From Mesorhizobium_K marinum (GTDB lineage: Bacteria > Pseudomonadota > Alphaproteobacteria > Rhizobiales > Rhizobiaceae): DNA of 64,000 nt. Within the stretch, counting starts at the first letter, position 1; every line of letters starts with the position of its first letter. Below the pieces are notes generated by a model that did no database searches, was not told where the DNA came from, and saw only the letters and a list, made by a program, of their open reading frames with translations. Below are positions 33,161 to 41,622 of this stretch, piece by piece. The DNA lies in NCBI RefSeq assembly GCF_040813715.1, contig NZ_JBFOCH010000007.1. The stretch is one strand, 5' to 3'. The translations under genes were made by a program, and so were the position numbers.

Positions 33161-35023
33161 CTAGACCAGCGGTGTGGCGTAGACCGGCGTCGGGATGCCT
33201 TCCATCCTCGCCTTGATCTGCAGCGCGACGAACTTCGAGAAGAAGCGCGACAACGCGAGGTTGCCTCCCTGGAACCAGAGGTTCTCCTGCGCCACCGGCT
33301 TGTACATGTTGCGCAGCTCGCCGTGCCACGGGCCGGGATCGTTGCGCGTGCCCGAGCCGAGCCCCCAGCAGGTGCCGATCGAATCGGCCGTTTCGCGCGA
33401 GACGATCTTGGCCACCACTTCGTGCATCGACTGGAAGCCCGTCGACTGGATGATCGTGTCGGCCTGGATTTCCGAGCCGTCGGCGAAACGGATGCCACTA
33501 GGCGTCAGCGTCTCGATGCCGACGCCGGCCTTGATGCCGATCTCCCCGTCGATGATCAGCTGGGAGGCGCCGACGTCGACATAATAGCCCGAGCCGGTGC
33601 GGTAGGCCTTCATCATCAGCCCCGTCTCGTCGTGGCCGAAATCGAGCAGGAAGCCGGTCGCCTCCAGCTTGCGGTAGAACTCGGCGTCGCGCGCGCGAAT
33701 CCGGTCGTAGAGCGCCTTCTGCTTGGCCGGCTGCAGCGCGAACGGCGTCGCCGCGCCGAGCAGGTCCGCGGTGTCGACGTCGATGCCGCGTTCGACCGCC
33801 GCCTCGCTGTAGGTGTCGAAGGCGAGTTCCGTCAGCGTTTCCGAGCGGACCACCGTGGTTGGCGAGCGCTGGACCATGGTGACGTCAGCGCCGGCCTCCC
33901 AGAGGTCGACGGCGACGTCATGGGCGGAACTGGCCGCCCCGATGACGACCACCTTCTTGCCGGCATAGGCCGAGCCGTCCGAGTACTGGCTCGAGTGAAG
34001 CACCTGGCCCTTGAAATCGGAAGCGCCCGGCAGGTCGATGAACTTCGGCGGGCCGTAGGCGCCGGTCGCGAAGACGAGTTGCGCCGGCCGCAGCGTGACC
34101 GGTTTGCCGTCGCGAACAAGCTCGACCGTCCAGCGCTTCTCCTTCTCGTCGAAGCTTGCCGACGTGCATTCGGTGCCGCCCCAGTAGGTCAGTTCCATCG
34201 CCTTCACGTACATTTCCAGCCAGTCGCCCATCTTGTCCTTGGGCGTGAAGACGGGCCAGTTGGCGGGGAAGGGAATGTAGGGCAGGTGATCGTACCAGAC
34301 GGGATCGTGCAGCACGAGCGAGCGGTAGCGGTTGCGCCAGGAATCGCCGGCCTTGGCGTTCTTCTCGACGATGACGGCGGGAACGCCGAGTTGGCGCAGG
34401 CGCGCGCCGAGCATGATGCCGCCCTGGCCGCCGCCGATGATCAGGCAGTAGGGGTCGGCGCCGTTGCCGTAGGCGGCTTCTTCGGCCGCCCTGCGCTCGG
34501 TCCATGTCTTTCGGTTGCGGTCGGCGCCGTGGCGCACACCCATCGGGCGGGTCGCGCCAAGCGGCTCCTCATGGCCGTCGAGCGACTGCAGCGTCGTCAG
34601 GATTGTGCGGCACTTGCCGCTCTCGAGCGTCAGGATCCCGCGACCCTTTCCGGTCGCCGTTGCAAAGGTGAACCACGCCTGGACGGGTTCCGTTCCGGTG
34701 CCGGAAGCCTGGGTGACCTGCCAGGACGAAGGGGCCGTCCGCGCGAGCGTCGCTTCGAGCATGGCCGCGATGGCGGGCTTGCCCTCCATCGTCTTCACGT
34801 TCCAGGTGAAGGCGACGAGGTCACGCCAGTAGCAGTCGTCAGCGAAGAGTTCGAGCGCTCTCGCGATCTCCCCGCGACCGAGACGTTCGCCCAGATCGGC
34901 GANGCGCCAGTAGCAGTCGTCTGCGAAGAGCTCGAGCGCTCCCGCGATCTCCCCGCGACCGAGACGTTCGCCCAGATCGGCGAGCCAGGCGGCAGCCTTT
35001 GCTGCAGGTGCGGTATCGTGCAT
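33161..35023 (-). CDS. SnoaL-flavin monooxygenase fusion, split by an assembly join
   Basis: Without the duplicate around the n at 34903 (keep 33161-34902 and 34984-35023) this is a 593-aa protein. Residues 1-150 form an NTF2/SnoaL-like domain (LADLGERLGRGEIARALELFADDCYWRDLVAFTWNVKTMEG), then a class B flavin monooxygenase with FAD motif CLIIGGGQGGIMLGARL, NADPH motif VVVIGAASSAHDVAVDLWEAGADVTMVQRS and FATGAYGPP. Such fusions occur in proteobacteria near catabolic genes; substrates are mostly unknown. It lies 118 bases upstream of the SDR in the same direction and 42 bases after the RpiR gene. Confidence 0.85.
   Translation of the reverse strand: MHDTAPAAKAAAWLADLGERLGRGEIAGALELFADDCYWRXADLGERLGRGEIARALELFADDCYWRDLVAFTWNVKTMEGKPAIAAMLEATLARTAPSSWQVTQASGTGTEPVQAWFTFATATGKGRGILTLESGKCRTILTTLQSLDGHEEPLGATRPMGVRHGADRNRKTWTERRAAEEAAYGNGADPYCLIIGGGQGGIMLGARLRQLGVPAVIVEKNAKAGDSWRNRYRSLVLHDPVWYDHLPYIPFPANWPVFTPKDKMGDWLEMYVKAMELTYWGGTECTSASFDEKEKRWTVELVRDGKPVTLRPAQLVFATGAYGPPKFIDLPGASDFKGQVLHSSQYSDGSAYAGKKVVVIGAASSAHDVAVDLWEAGADVTMVQRSPTTVVRSETLTELAFDTYSEAAVERGIDVDTADLLGAATPFALQPAKQKALYDRIRARDAEFYRKLEATGFLLDFGHDETGLMMKAYRTGSGYYVDVGASQLIIDGEIGIKAGVGIETLTPSGIRFADGSEIQADTIIQSTGFQSMHEVVAKIVSRETADSIGTCWGLGSGTRNDPGPWHGELRNMYKPVAQENLWFQGGNLALSRFFSKFVALQIKARMEGIPTPVYATPLV
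34824..34983. repeat. Unmerged contig ends within the monooxygenase gene
   Basis: 34824-34902 and 34905-34983 are the same 79 bases with three substitutions, around the n at 34903. Confidence 0.9.
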
Positions 35024-35065
35024 TCCATTTACCTCTGATTGCGCGGCAGGAAACGCCGCCTGAAA

Positions 35066-35995
35066 TTAGTCGCCGAGCGGCTCCAGAACCTTGCCTTTGC
35101 GGTGGTTCAGGATCGTGTACTTGATGCGGCGGAGCGTTTCACGCGATTCGGGATCTAGGCGATACCCGACTGCGGTCGAGATCAGGTCGAGGATCACCAG
35201 AAAAGCGTAGCGCGATGCGGTCGGCTTCATCGGGTCGGGGAACTCCGGAACGTCGACGGCAAGTGTCACGTCGGCCTCGGATGCCAGGTCCGACTTGGGC
35301 GCGGTGATCGCAATCGCCTTGGCCCGGTAGTGTCTGGCGAGCGACACCGCCTCGACGACTTCCCGGGTGCGGCCGGTGCTCGAGACGGCGATCACGACGT
35401 CGGTCGGCTTCACCGTCGACGCCGTCATCTTCATCACATAGGGGTCGGAGTGGGCGGTCACGATGATGCCGCAGCGGAAAAGCCTGTTCTGGGTTTCCTG
35501 CGCGAGCACCGTCGAACTGCCCCCGAGGCCGAATACCAGCACCTGGCGCGCGCCCGCGATGAGATCGGCAGCGCGCAGCACATCGGCCGGATCGATGCTG
35601 CGCTCGACAGCGTTTAGGGCCATGCGCGCCTCGCCGAACACGATGTTCCAGAGTGGCGAGCCGTTCTGGTTGGGCTCGGGCGGGGGCAGGGGGGCGAGAT
35701 AGAAATGTCCGACGACCACGCTTTGCGCGAGCTTGCGCTTGAAGTCGCGGACGCCATCGCAGCCGATCGCCCTGCAGAATCGCGTCACTGTCGGTTCGCT
35801 GACATTTGCTCGCCTGGCGATCTCGGCATTCGAGGCATCGACCGAAAAGGTCACGTCGGCAAGGACGGCGTCGGCGACGCGCTTTTCCGCCGGGCGCAGG
35901 TCGCTATAGGAAACCCTGATCTGCGAGAGGATGTCGGGAATCAGCCCGGCGTAGGGTTCCGAGGTGTCATCCGGTTCTCCGCCTGCCCGAGGCAT
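35066..35995 (-). CDS. RpiR/MurR-family transcription regulator
   Basis: A 309-aa regulator: N-terminal helix-turn-helix (LRPAEKRVADAVLADVTFSVDASNAEIARRANVSEPTVTRFCRAIGCDGVRDFKRKL) and C-terminal SIS sugar-phosphate domain (VLVFGLGGSSTVLAQETQNRLFR; AVSSTGRTREVVEAVSLARHYRAKAIAIT). ATG 35995 is preferred over 36028 because a GGGGGGA run sits seven bases before it. It is divergent from the eleven-gene catabolic array, with a palindrome between them, so it probably controls that array in response to a phosphorylated sugar-like intermediate. Confidence 0.9.
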   Translation of the reverse strand: MPRAGGEPDDTSEPYAGLIPDILSQIRVSYSDLRPAEKRVADAVLADVTFSVDASNAEIARRANVSEPTVTRFCRAIGCDGVRDFKRKLAQSVVVGHFYLAPLPPPEPNQNGSPLWNIVFGEARMALNAVERSIDPADVLRAADLIAGARQVLVFGLGGSSTVLAQETQNRLFRCGIIVTAHSDPYVMKMTASTVKPTDVVIAVSSTGRTREVVEAVSLARHYRAKAIAITAPKSDLASEADVTLAVDVPEFPDPMKPTASRYAFLVILDLISTAVGYRLDPESRETLRRIKYTILNHRKGKVLEPLGD

Positions 35996-36093
35996 CGCGC
36001 GTCCCCCCTGCAATCCGGCATCTGCCATCGTGACGATCCGATATTTCGCTCGTTCTTTTCAATCCGGCCCAGAACTCGTACTGCATCGACATC

Positions 36094-36110
36094 CTGTAAG
36101 AAACTTACAG
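36094..36110. promoter_or_regulatory. RpiR operator candidate
   Basis: CTGTAAG (36094-36100), AAA, CTTACAG (36104-36110): perfect palindrome resembling the TGTAA-N5-TTACA operators of RpiR/HexR-type regulators. It lies between the RpiR gene and the array it faces. Confidence 0.6.
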
Positions 36111-36207
36111 CCGTTGCAAGCTAGGAAAATCCATATATTTCAAACATATCTGTTTCGCAAGCGATTCATGGGGTAGCTTATTTTGATTGCTTGACTTAGA
36201 AAGTCGG

Positions 36208-36222
36208 ATAGTTACAAACTAT
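36208..36222. promoter_or_regulatory. Second palindrome before the catabolic array
   Basis: ATAGTT (36208-36213), ACA, AACTAT (36217-36222), overlapping the likely -10 region downstream of TTGACT at 36191-36196. It may be a second operator or promoter element. An imperfect AT-rich repeat (ATATATTTCAAACATAT) lies at about 36132-36148. Confidence 0.4.
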
Positions 36223-36284
36223 ATGAGGGCGGCTTCGAGCATCACACAATGCCGCCCTGACGTCGACAGGGGAACGGCGAGCCG

Positions 36285-37106
36285 ATGACGCAAGACACTT
36301 CCGGACAACCGAAGCTGCGGGTGAGGAACGCGACGAAGGCGTACCATACGCGCTCGGGCGACCTTATCGCGATCGATCGCTGTTCGCTCGACATCAAGGC
36401 CGGCGAGATCGTTTCCATCGTCGGTCCGTCCGGCTGCGGCAAGACGACCTTCCTCTGGTCCATGTCCGGGTTGCACGGGCTGACGTCCGGCGAGGTCCTG
36501 CTCGACGGGAAGCCGGTGACGGGTCCGAGCCGAGATATCGGCATGGTCTTCCAGGAGGCCAACCTGCTGCCCTGGCGCAACCTCGACGCCAACATCAACT
36601 TCCCCTTCGAGATCATGGGCACGAAGCCTGATCGCGCCTGGATCGACAGCCTGCTCGGCCGCGTCGGGCTGGACGAGTTCGGCAGCCGCTTCCCGCGCGA
36701 GTTGTCGGGCGGCATGCAGCAGCGCGCCGCGCTGGTGCGGGCGCTGTCCTACAAGCCCTCCGTCCTCTTGATGGACGAGCCGTTCGGCGCGCTCGACGCG
36801 TTCACGCGCGAGGAGATGAACCGGCTGGTCGAGGAGATCTGGCTCGACACGCCGACCACCATCGTGCTGATCACGCACTCGATCGAGGAGGCGATCTTCC
36901 TGTCCGACAGAATTGTCGTGATGAGCCCGAGGCCAGGGCGCGTGGCGAGCATCCACGAGGTGCCGTTCCCGCGCCCCCGCTCGCCGGAGATCATGTCGAC
37001 CAAGGAAGTTTTCGACCTGACCAACGTGATCAAGCTGGAAATCGTCGGCACGCAACAGAGCCGCTATCCGGCCCGGGTCGCCGAAGCCCAGCCCGAAGCA
37101 CAGTGA
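36285..37106 (+). CDS. ABC transporter ATP-binding protein (SsuB/TauB/NrtD type)
   Basis: A 273-aa ATPase with Walker A GPSGCGKTT, Q-loop VFQEANLLPWRNLDANI, signature LSGGMQQRAALVRAL, Walker B VLLMDEPFGALDAFTREEM and H-loop LITHSIEEAIFLSD. The sequence LLPWRN after the Q-loop is typical for nitrate/sulfonate/taurine-type importers. Start ATG 36285 with GGGGAA upstream. First gene of the array behind the RpiR-type palindrome. Confidence 0.93.
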   Translation: MTQDTSGQPKLRVRNATKAYHTRSGDLIAIDRCSLDIKAGEIVSIVGPSGCGKTTFLWSMSGLHGLTSGEVLLDGKPVTGPSRDIGMVFQEANLLPWRNLDANINFPFEIMGTKPDRAWIDSLLGRVGLDEFGSRFPRELSGGMQQRAALVRALSYKPSVLLMDEPFGALDAFTREEMNRLVEEIWLDTPTTIVLITHSIEEAIFLSDRIVVMSPRPGRVASIHEVPFPRPRSPEIMSTKEVFDLTNVIKLEIVGTQQSRYPARVAEAQPEAQ

Positions 37107-37113
37107 GGACAGC

Positions 37114-37956
37114 GTGAGCGAAACCGACGCAATTCCCGAGTTCAAGGCCAAGTCCGCCGGCGGCGACGTCGGCATCACAAACATGTCGGCCCTGACGTCG
37201 GGGGCGGGAATCAAGTCGCTGGGCGAAGTGCTGGCGATCGTTCTCGTCGCCGTCTTCATCATCGGCGGCACCGAGCTGCTGGTCGCGGTCTTCGAGGTGC
37301 CTCAGTACGTCCTTCCCAGGCCCAGCGAGATCGCGATAGCCCTCGTCACCGAGTTTCCATTGATCGCGCCGCATCTCGGGCACACGCTCGTCGAACTGCT
37401 CGCCGGCTTCGCCATAGGCGCTTCGGTCGGTCTGGTGCTTGCAGCCGTGATCACGCAGTTTCCGTTCGTCGAGAAGATCGTCACGCCCTACATCCTTCTG
37501 CTGGTGACGACGCCGATGCTGGCGCTGGTGCCGCTGCTGATCCTGCGCTTCGGCTTCGGCTACGAGCCACGCATCATCGCCGTCGCGCTCGCCTCCGGCC
37601 CGATGGTCATGATCAATGCCGCGACCGGTTTCCGCCGCGTCGATTCCGGCAAGATCGCGCTTGCCCGCTCGTATGGCGCATCGACGCTGCAGATATTCTG
37701 GAAGGTGCGGGCTCCGATGGCGCTGCCGATGATCTTCGTGGGCCTGATGGTCGGTTCGATCTTCGGCCTGCTGACCGCCGTCGGCGCCGAGATGGTCGGC
37801 GGCGGCTTCGGCCTCGGCAATCGCCTGACGTCCTATTCGTCGATGATCCAGATGCCGCAGTTCTTCGCGGTCGTTCTGATCCTCTCGCTGCTGGGCATCC
37901 TGATCTATGTGCTCTTTTTCCAGCTGGGCAAGAAATTCGCGAGCTGGGAGGCCTGA
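37114..37956 (+). CDS. ABC transporter permease (SsuC type)
   Basis: A 280-aa permease starting at GTG 37114 (GAGGAC upstream). Membrane segments at about residues 33-52, 85-105, 115-140, 150-165, 205-228 and 245-270; coupling loop ARSYGASTLQIFWKVRAPMALPMIFVGL. It is seven bases from the ATPase gene and pairs with it. Confidence 0.92.
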   Translation: MSETDAIPEFKAKSAGGDVGITNMSALTSGAGIKSLGEVLAIVLVAVFIIGGTELLVAVFEVPQYVLPRPSEIAIALVTEFPLIAPHLGHTLVELLAGFAIGASVGLVLAAVITQFPFVEKIVTPYILLLVTTPMLALVPLLILRFGFGYEPRIIAVALASGPMVMINAATGFRRVDSGKIALARSYGASTLQIFWKVRAPMALPMIFVGLMVGSIFGLLTAVGAEMVGGGFGLGNRLTSYSSMIQMPQFFAVVLILSLLGILIYVLFFQLGKKFASWEA

Positions 37957-38026
37957 GACTGCCGCCGGGAGGAAACGGCGCCAGAAGTAGAACAATGAAA
38001 CGAACGTCAACATAGGGGTAACTGAC

Positions 38027-39166
38027 ATGATGAATCGCCGTACATTCCTTCAGGTTTCCGCCGCCGGCGTGGTAACCGCCAGCACGCTCGGCCGCACCGG
38101 CGTCGCCAGCGCCGAGGCCTATCCGAAGTTCACCTGGATCTCGCCGCGCGGCACGCTCGAGGTGCTCGACGATTATCCCTACTGGATCGGCAAGAAGATG
38201 GGCTACTTCTCGGATCTCGGCATCGAGACCGACATGCAGCCTGGCCCGTCCGACGGCACCGCCACCGTGAAGTTCGTCGATGTCGGCCAGGCCGACATGG
38301 GCTTCCCGTCGCCCGGCGTGTTCTCCTTCGGCCTCGAGAACGGCATGAAGCTGAAGTCGGCCTTCCACATGGGCGCCAAGGACACCTTCAGCCTGGCTTT
38401 CCGCAAGGGCGAGGGCACCAACGACCTGAAGACGCTGGAAGGCAAGACCATCCTCCTCGGCTCGGCCGCCTGGCAGTCGATCGTCGATCCGATGCTGGCC
38501 GTTCAGGGCGTCGACGTCACCAAGGTGAAGTACGCCGAGGCCGGCTGGCCGACCTGGGGCACCGCGCTAGCCGCCGGCCAGGGCGACGCGGCGCTGTCGT
38601 GGGAGGGCCTGCGCGCCGAATGGATCGGCAGCAAGCTCGAGTTCGAATACTGGCTGGGCGTGCAGCATTCGCCGCTCTTCGCCAACACCTTCGTGGTGCG
38701 CGCCGCCGATCTCGATGATCCCGACAAGAAGGCGTTCCTCGACAAGTACCTGCGCGCCTGGGCGATGGGCCTCGAGTTCGGCTACCACAACCCGCGCGCG
38801 GCCGTCGAAGCCGTGTTCGAACAGTTCCCGACGCTCGCCACCAACATCGGCCCCGACCTCGGAACCACGTCGATCCTTCAGCAGATCACCGTGTTCCGCG
38901 GAGACATGGACAAGCGCGCCGGCTGGGGCGACCACGACATGGGCGCGTGGCAGACCTTCTTCGACAAGATCTACGAACTGAAGCAGGTCTCCAACCCGAT
39001 CAAGGCCGAGGACGTCTGCTCCAACGCCTGCATCGCGGCCGCCAACGACTTCGACCACGCAAAGGTCAAGGCGGACGCCGATGCCTACAAGCTCAGCGAC
39101 GCCTTCGCGGCGATCGACGTCGAGAACGTCAAGGCGCATCTCTACGACCAGGCCGTCAAGGGCTGA
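38027..39166 (+). CDS. ABC transporter substrate-binding protein (SsuA/NMT1 type)
   Basis: A 379-aa periplasmic protein with a twin-arginine-like signal (NRRTFLQVSAAGVVTAS, cleavage near VASA). Residues from about 35 onward show the NMT1/THI5 fold: YWIGKKMGYFSDLGIETDMQPGPSDGTATVKFVDVGQADMGFPS. It contains two cysteines close together (EDVCSNACIAA). The ligand is unknown; the family binds sulfonates, taurine, nitrate, pyrimidines and similar small molecules. A stem-loop lies just downstream. Confidence 0.9.
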   Translation: MMNRRTFLQVSAAGVVTASTLGRTGVASAEAYPKFTWISPRGTLEVLDDYPYWIGKKMGYFSDLGIETDMQPGPSDGTATVKFVDVGQADMGFPSPGVFSFGLENGMKLKSAFHMGAKDTFSLAFRKGEGTNDLKTLEGKTILLGSAAWQSIVDPMLAVQGVDVTKVKYAEAGWPTWGTALAAGQGDAALSWEGLRAEWIGSKLEFEYWLGVQHSPLFANTFVVRAADLDDPDKKAFLDKYLRAWAMGLEFGYHNPRAAVEAVFEQFPTLATNIGPDLGTTSILQQITVFRGDMDKRAGWGDHDMGAWQTFFDKIYELKQVSNPIKAEDVCSNACIAAANDFDHAKVKADADAYKLSDAFAAIDVENVKAHLYDQAVKG

Positions 39167-39184
39167 CCTGCGTCGAAGAACAGT

Positions 39185-39209
39185 GTGGGGCGGCGTTCAG
39201 CCGCCCCAC
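39185..39209. promoter_or_regulatory. Stem-loop after the binding-protein gene
   Basis: GTGGGGCGGC (39185-39194) / GCCGCCCCAC (39200-39209), perfect 10-bp stem, 5-base loop, no U tract. It mirrors the stem-loop after the binding-protein gene of the other importer at 29846-29872. Confidence 0.6.
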
Positions 39210-39237
39210 CACATGACAAGCGGATGGGGAGGGCCAG

Positions 39238-40334
39238 ATGGCCGATAAAGTGAAAGTACTCGTCGTCGGTCTCGGTAACATGGGCGCCTCGCACGCCAGC
39301 GCCTACCATCGCAATCCCGGTTTCGAGATCGTCGGCCTGACCAGCCGCACGATCAAGTCGAAGAAGATCCCCGACGAGCTGAAGGGCTATCCGCTTTTCG
39401 AGGACTACGAGGAGGCGCTGNAAAGGCGCTGCGGGTGACGAAGCCGGACGCGGTGTCGATCAACACCTGGCCGAACACGCACGCCGACTACGCCATGAAG
39501 GCGATCAACGCCGGCGCCCACGTGTTCATGGAGAAGCCGCTGGCGACAAACATCGCCGACGCCGAGGCGGTGGTGAAGCTGGCACGCGAGAAGAACAAGA
39601 AGCTGGTGCTCGGCTACATCCTGCGCGTCCATCCGAGCTGGGTGAAGTTCATCGAGCTCGGCAAGACGCTCGGCAAGCCGCTGGTGATGCGTCTGAACCT
39701 CAACCAGCAGAGCAACGGGCCGGCCTGGAGCTGGCACAAGAACCTGATCGACAGCCTGATCCCGATCGTCGACTGCGGCGTGCACTATGTGGACGTCATG
39801 TGCCAGCTGACCGACGCCAAGCCAGTTCGCGTGCACGGCATCGGCGCCAAGCTGTGGGCCGAGGCGGACAAGCCCAACTACGGCCACCTGCACGTCACCT
39901 TCGACGACGGTTCGGTCGGCTGGTACGAGGCCGGCTGGGGCCCGATGATGAGCGAGGAAGCCTTCTTCGTGAAGGACGTCGTCGGCCCGAAAGGCGCCGT
40001 CTCCATCGTGCCTGGCCATTCCGAGGGCAAGGACCAGCTGGCCGATATCTCGGATTCGGCCGACATCGACCGGCACACCAAGACCGACGCCATCCGCTAC
40101 CACCATGCCGAGGTCGGTCCGGACAAGAATTTCGTCAAGAAGGACGAAATGTTCAACATGACGGACGAGCCCGGCCACCAGGAACTGTGCGACCGCGAGC
40201 AGGCGTTCTTCCTCAAGGCCATCCAGGAGGATCTCGACCTGACGGAATCGATGGACGCCGCGGTCAACAGCCTGCGCATCGTGCTGGCGGCCGAGCAGTC
40301 GATCAACGAGAAGCGCGTCGTCGAACTGGCCTGA
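39238..40334 (+). CDS. Gfo/Idh/MocA-family dehydrogenase, interrupted by an assembly join
   Basis: Joining 39238-39420 to 39432-40334 gives a 361-aa oxidoreductase. N-terminal NAD fold with VLVVGLGNMGASHASAYHRNPGFEIVGLTSR, the EKPLATN motif (Lys in HVFMEKPLATNIADAE), and the catalytic region DCGVHYVDVMCQLT (Asp and His of the inositol-dehydrogenase type). Start ATG 39238 with GGGGAGGG upstream. The n at 39421 with a repeated AGGCGCTG is a scaffold join, not a mutation. It would oxidise a hydroxyl of a sugar or cyclitol-like compound. Confidence 0.88.
39413..39431. repeat. Unmerged contig ends within the dehydrogenase gene
   Basis: AGGCGCTG occurs at 39413-39420 and again at 39424-39431, around the n at 39421; merging them restores the frame. 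Confidence 0.75.
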
Positions 40335-40355
40335 GGGCCATTCCCTGAGCACATG

Positions 40356-40379
40356 CGGGCGGGCCTTGCGGCCTGCCCG
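40356..40379. promoter_or_regulatory. Stem-loop between dehydrogenase and amidohydrolase genes
   Basis: CGGGCGGGCC (40356-40365) pairs with GGCCTGCCCG (40370-40379) with one G-T pair and a TTGC loop; no U tract. Probably an mRNA processing or stability element. Confidence 0.45.
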
Positions 40380-40408
40380 GTGCCGGCTGAACCAACGGAG
40401 AAATCCCG

Positions 40409-41611
40409 ATGAGTGCCGTGCGAGACTTTGATCTCGTCCTGAAAGGCGGTCGCGTTCTCGATGAACGCAACGGCGTGGACGGCGTGCTCGACGTTGCGAT
40501 CAAGGACGGCCGGATCGCCGCCGTCGGCAGCGACCTCGCCGGCCAGGCCAAGCGTGTCGAGGACGTCGGTGGCGCCATAGTTGCGCCAGGCCTGATCGAC
40601 ATCCACACGCATGTCTACCACAAGGCGACGTCGCTCAGCATAGATCCCGGTTTCATATCCCGACGTTCGGCAACGACGACGCTGGTCGACGCGGGTAGCG
40701 CCGGCGCGGGCAACTATGACGGTTTCCGCGACTATGTGATGGCGAACTCGCCCTATCGCATCTTCGCGTTCCTCAACATCTCGTTTCCCGGCATCTTCGG
40801 CTTCGACAAGGGCGTTTCGATCGGCGAGGCGACCTTGCGCCATATGCTGCCGGTCGACCGCTGCGTCGCCAAGATCGAGCAGAACCGCGACCGCATCGTC
40901 GGCGTCAAGGTGCGGATCGGCGGTCCGGTCACCGGCGAACTCGGTCTCGGCGCGCTGGAACTTGCGCTGGAGGCAGCCAATGCCGTCGGCCTGCCTTTGA
41001 TGACGCATATCGGGACCGCGCCCCCGAGCTATGCCGACGTCGTTTCCATGCTGCGGCCGGGCGATATCCTGACCCACTGCTTCCGCCCGTCACCCAACTC
41101 GGCGCTGGATGCCGACGGCAAGGTGCTGCGCGCGGTGCGCGACGCGCGCGAGCGCGGCGTGCTGTTCGACATCGCCCACGGAATGGGCGCCTTCGGCTAC
41201 GAAACAGCCGAGGGTGCGCTGAAGGACGGCTTCCTGCCCGACCTCATCTCGTCCGACGTGCATGTCATCGCGGTCGAGGGACCGGGCTTCGACCTCCTGC
41301 ACACCATGAGCAAGCTGCTCAATTGCGGTATGACCCTGCCCGACGTCATCGGCATGTCGGCGAACCGGCCGGCGCTTGCAATTCGCCGGCCCGAACTCGG
41401 CCATCTCGGCGTCGGCGCTCCCGCCGACATCACCGTGTTGCAGCAGGTCGATAGCAACTACGTGTTCGAGGACGTAGTTGGCGTGAGGCGGCAGGGCACG
41501 ACCCTTCTGCAGCCGGTCGCGGTCTATCTCGGAGGCAAATCGATGGAGGTCGCGCGCCGGCCCTTCGAGGAGCCGTTCATCCTTGGCGGATGCCGGGGAC
41601 ACCAGCACTGA
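40409..41611 (+). CDS. Amidohydrolase/deacetylase-family metallohydrolase
   Basis: A 400-aa member of the amidohydrolase superfamily: FDLVLKGGRVLDERNGVDGVLDVAIKDGRIAAVG, metal ligands in APGLIDIHTHVYH, a Lys likely carboxylated in VGVKVRIGG, LMTHIGTAP (His) and SSDVHVIAVEGPGFD (Asp), with C-terminal GHLGVGAPADITVL. Such enzymes hydrolyse N-acyl or cyclic amide bonds; relatives are annotated as deacetylases beside amino-sugar-acid genes. Start ATG 40409 with GGAG upstream. It suggests the substrate carries an N-acyl or lactam group. Confidence 0.85.
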   Translation: MSAVRDFDLVLKGGRVLDERNGVDGVLDVAIKDGRIAAVGSDLAGQAKRVEDVGGAIVAPGLIDIHTHVYHKATSLSIDPGFISRRSATTTLVDAGSAGAGNYDGFRDYVMANSPYRIFAFLNISFPGIFGFDKGVSIGEATLRHMLPVDRCVAKIEQNRDRIVGVKVRIGGPVTGELGLGALELALEAANAVGLPLMTHIGTAPPSYADVVSMLRPGDILTHCFRPSPNSALDADGKVLRAVRDARERGVLFDIAHGMGAFGYETAEGALKDGFLPDLISSDVHVIAVEGPGFDLLHTMSKLLNCGMTLPDVIGMSANRPALAIRRPELGHLGVGAPADITVLQQVDSNYVFEDVVGVRRQGTTLLQPVAVYLGGKSMEVARRPFEEPFILGGCRGHQH

Positions 41612-41622
41612 GGAGGTATGCG

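Noticed and set aside
39238..39435. Frameshifted pseudogene of a Gfo/Idh/MocA dehydrogenase
   Set aside because: Merging the repeated AGGCGCTG around the n restores one continuous frame with all motifs.
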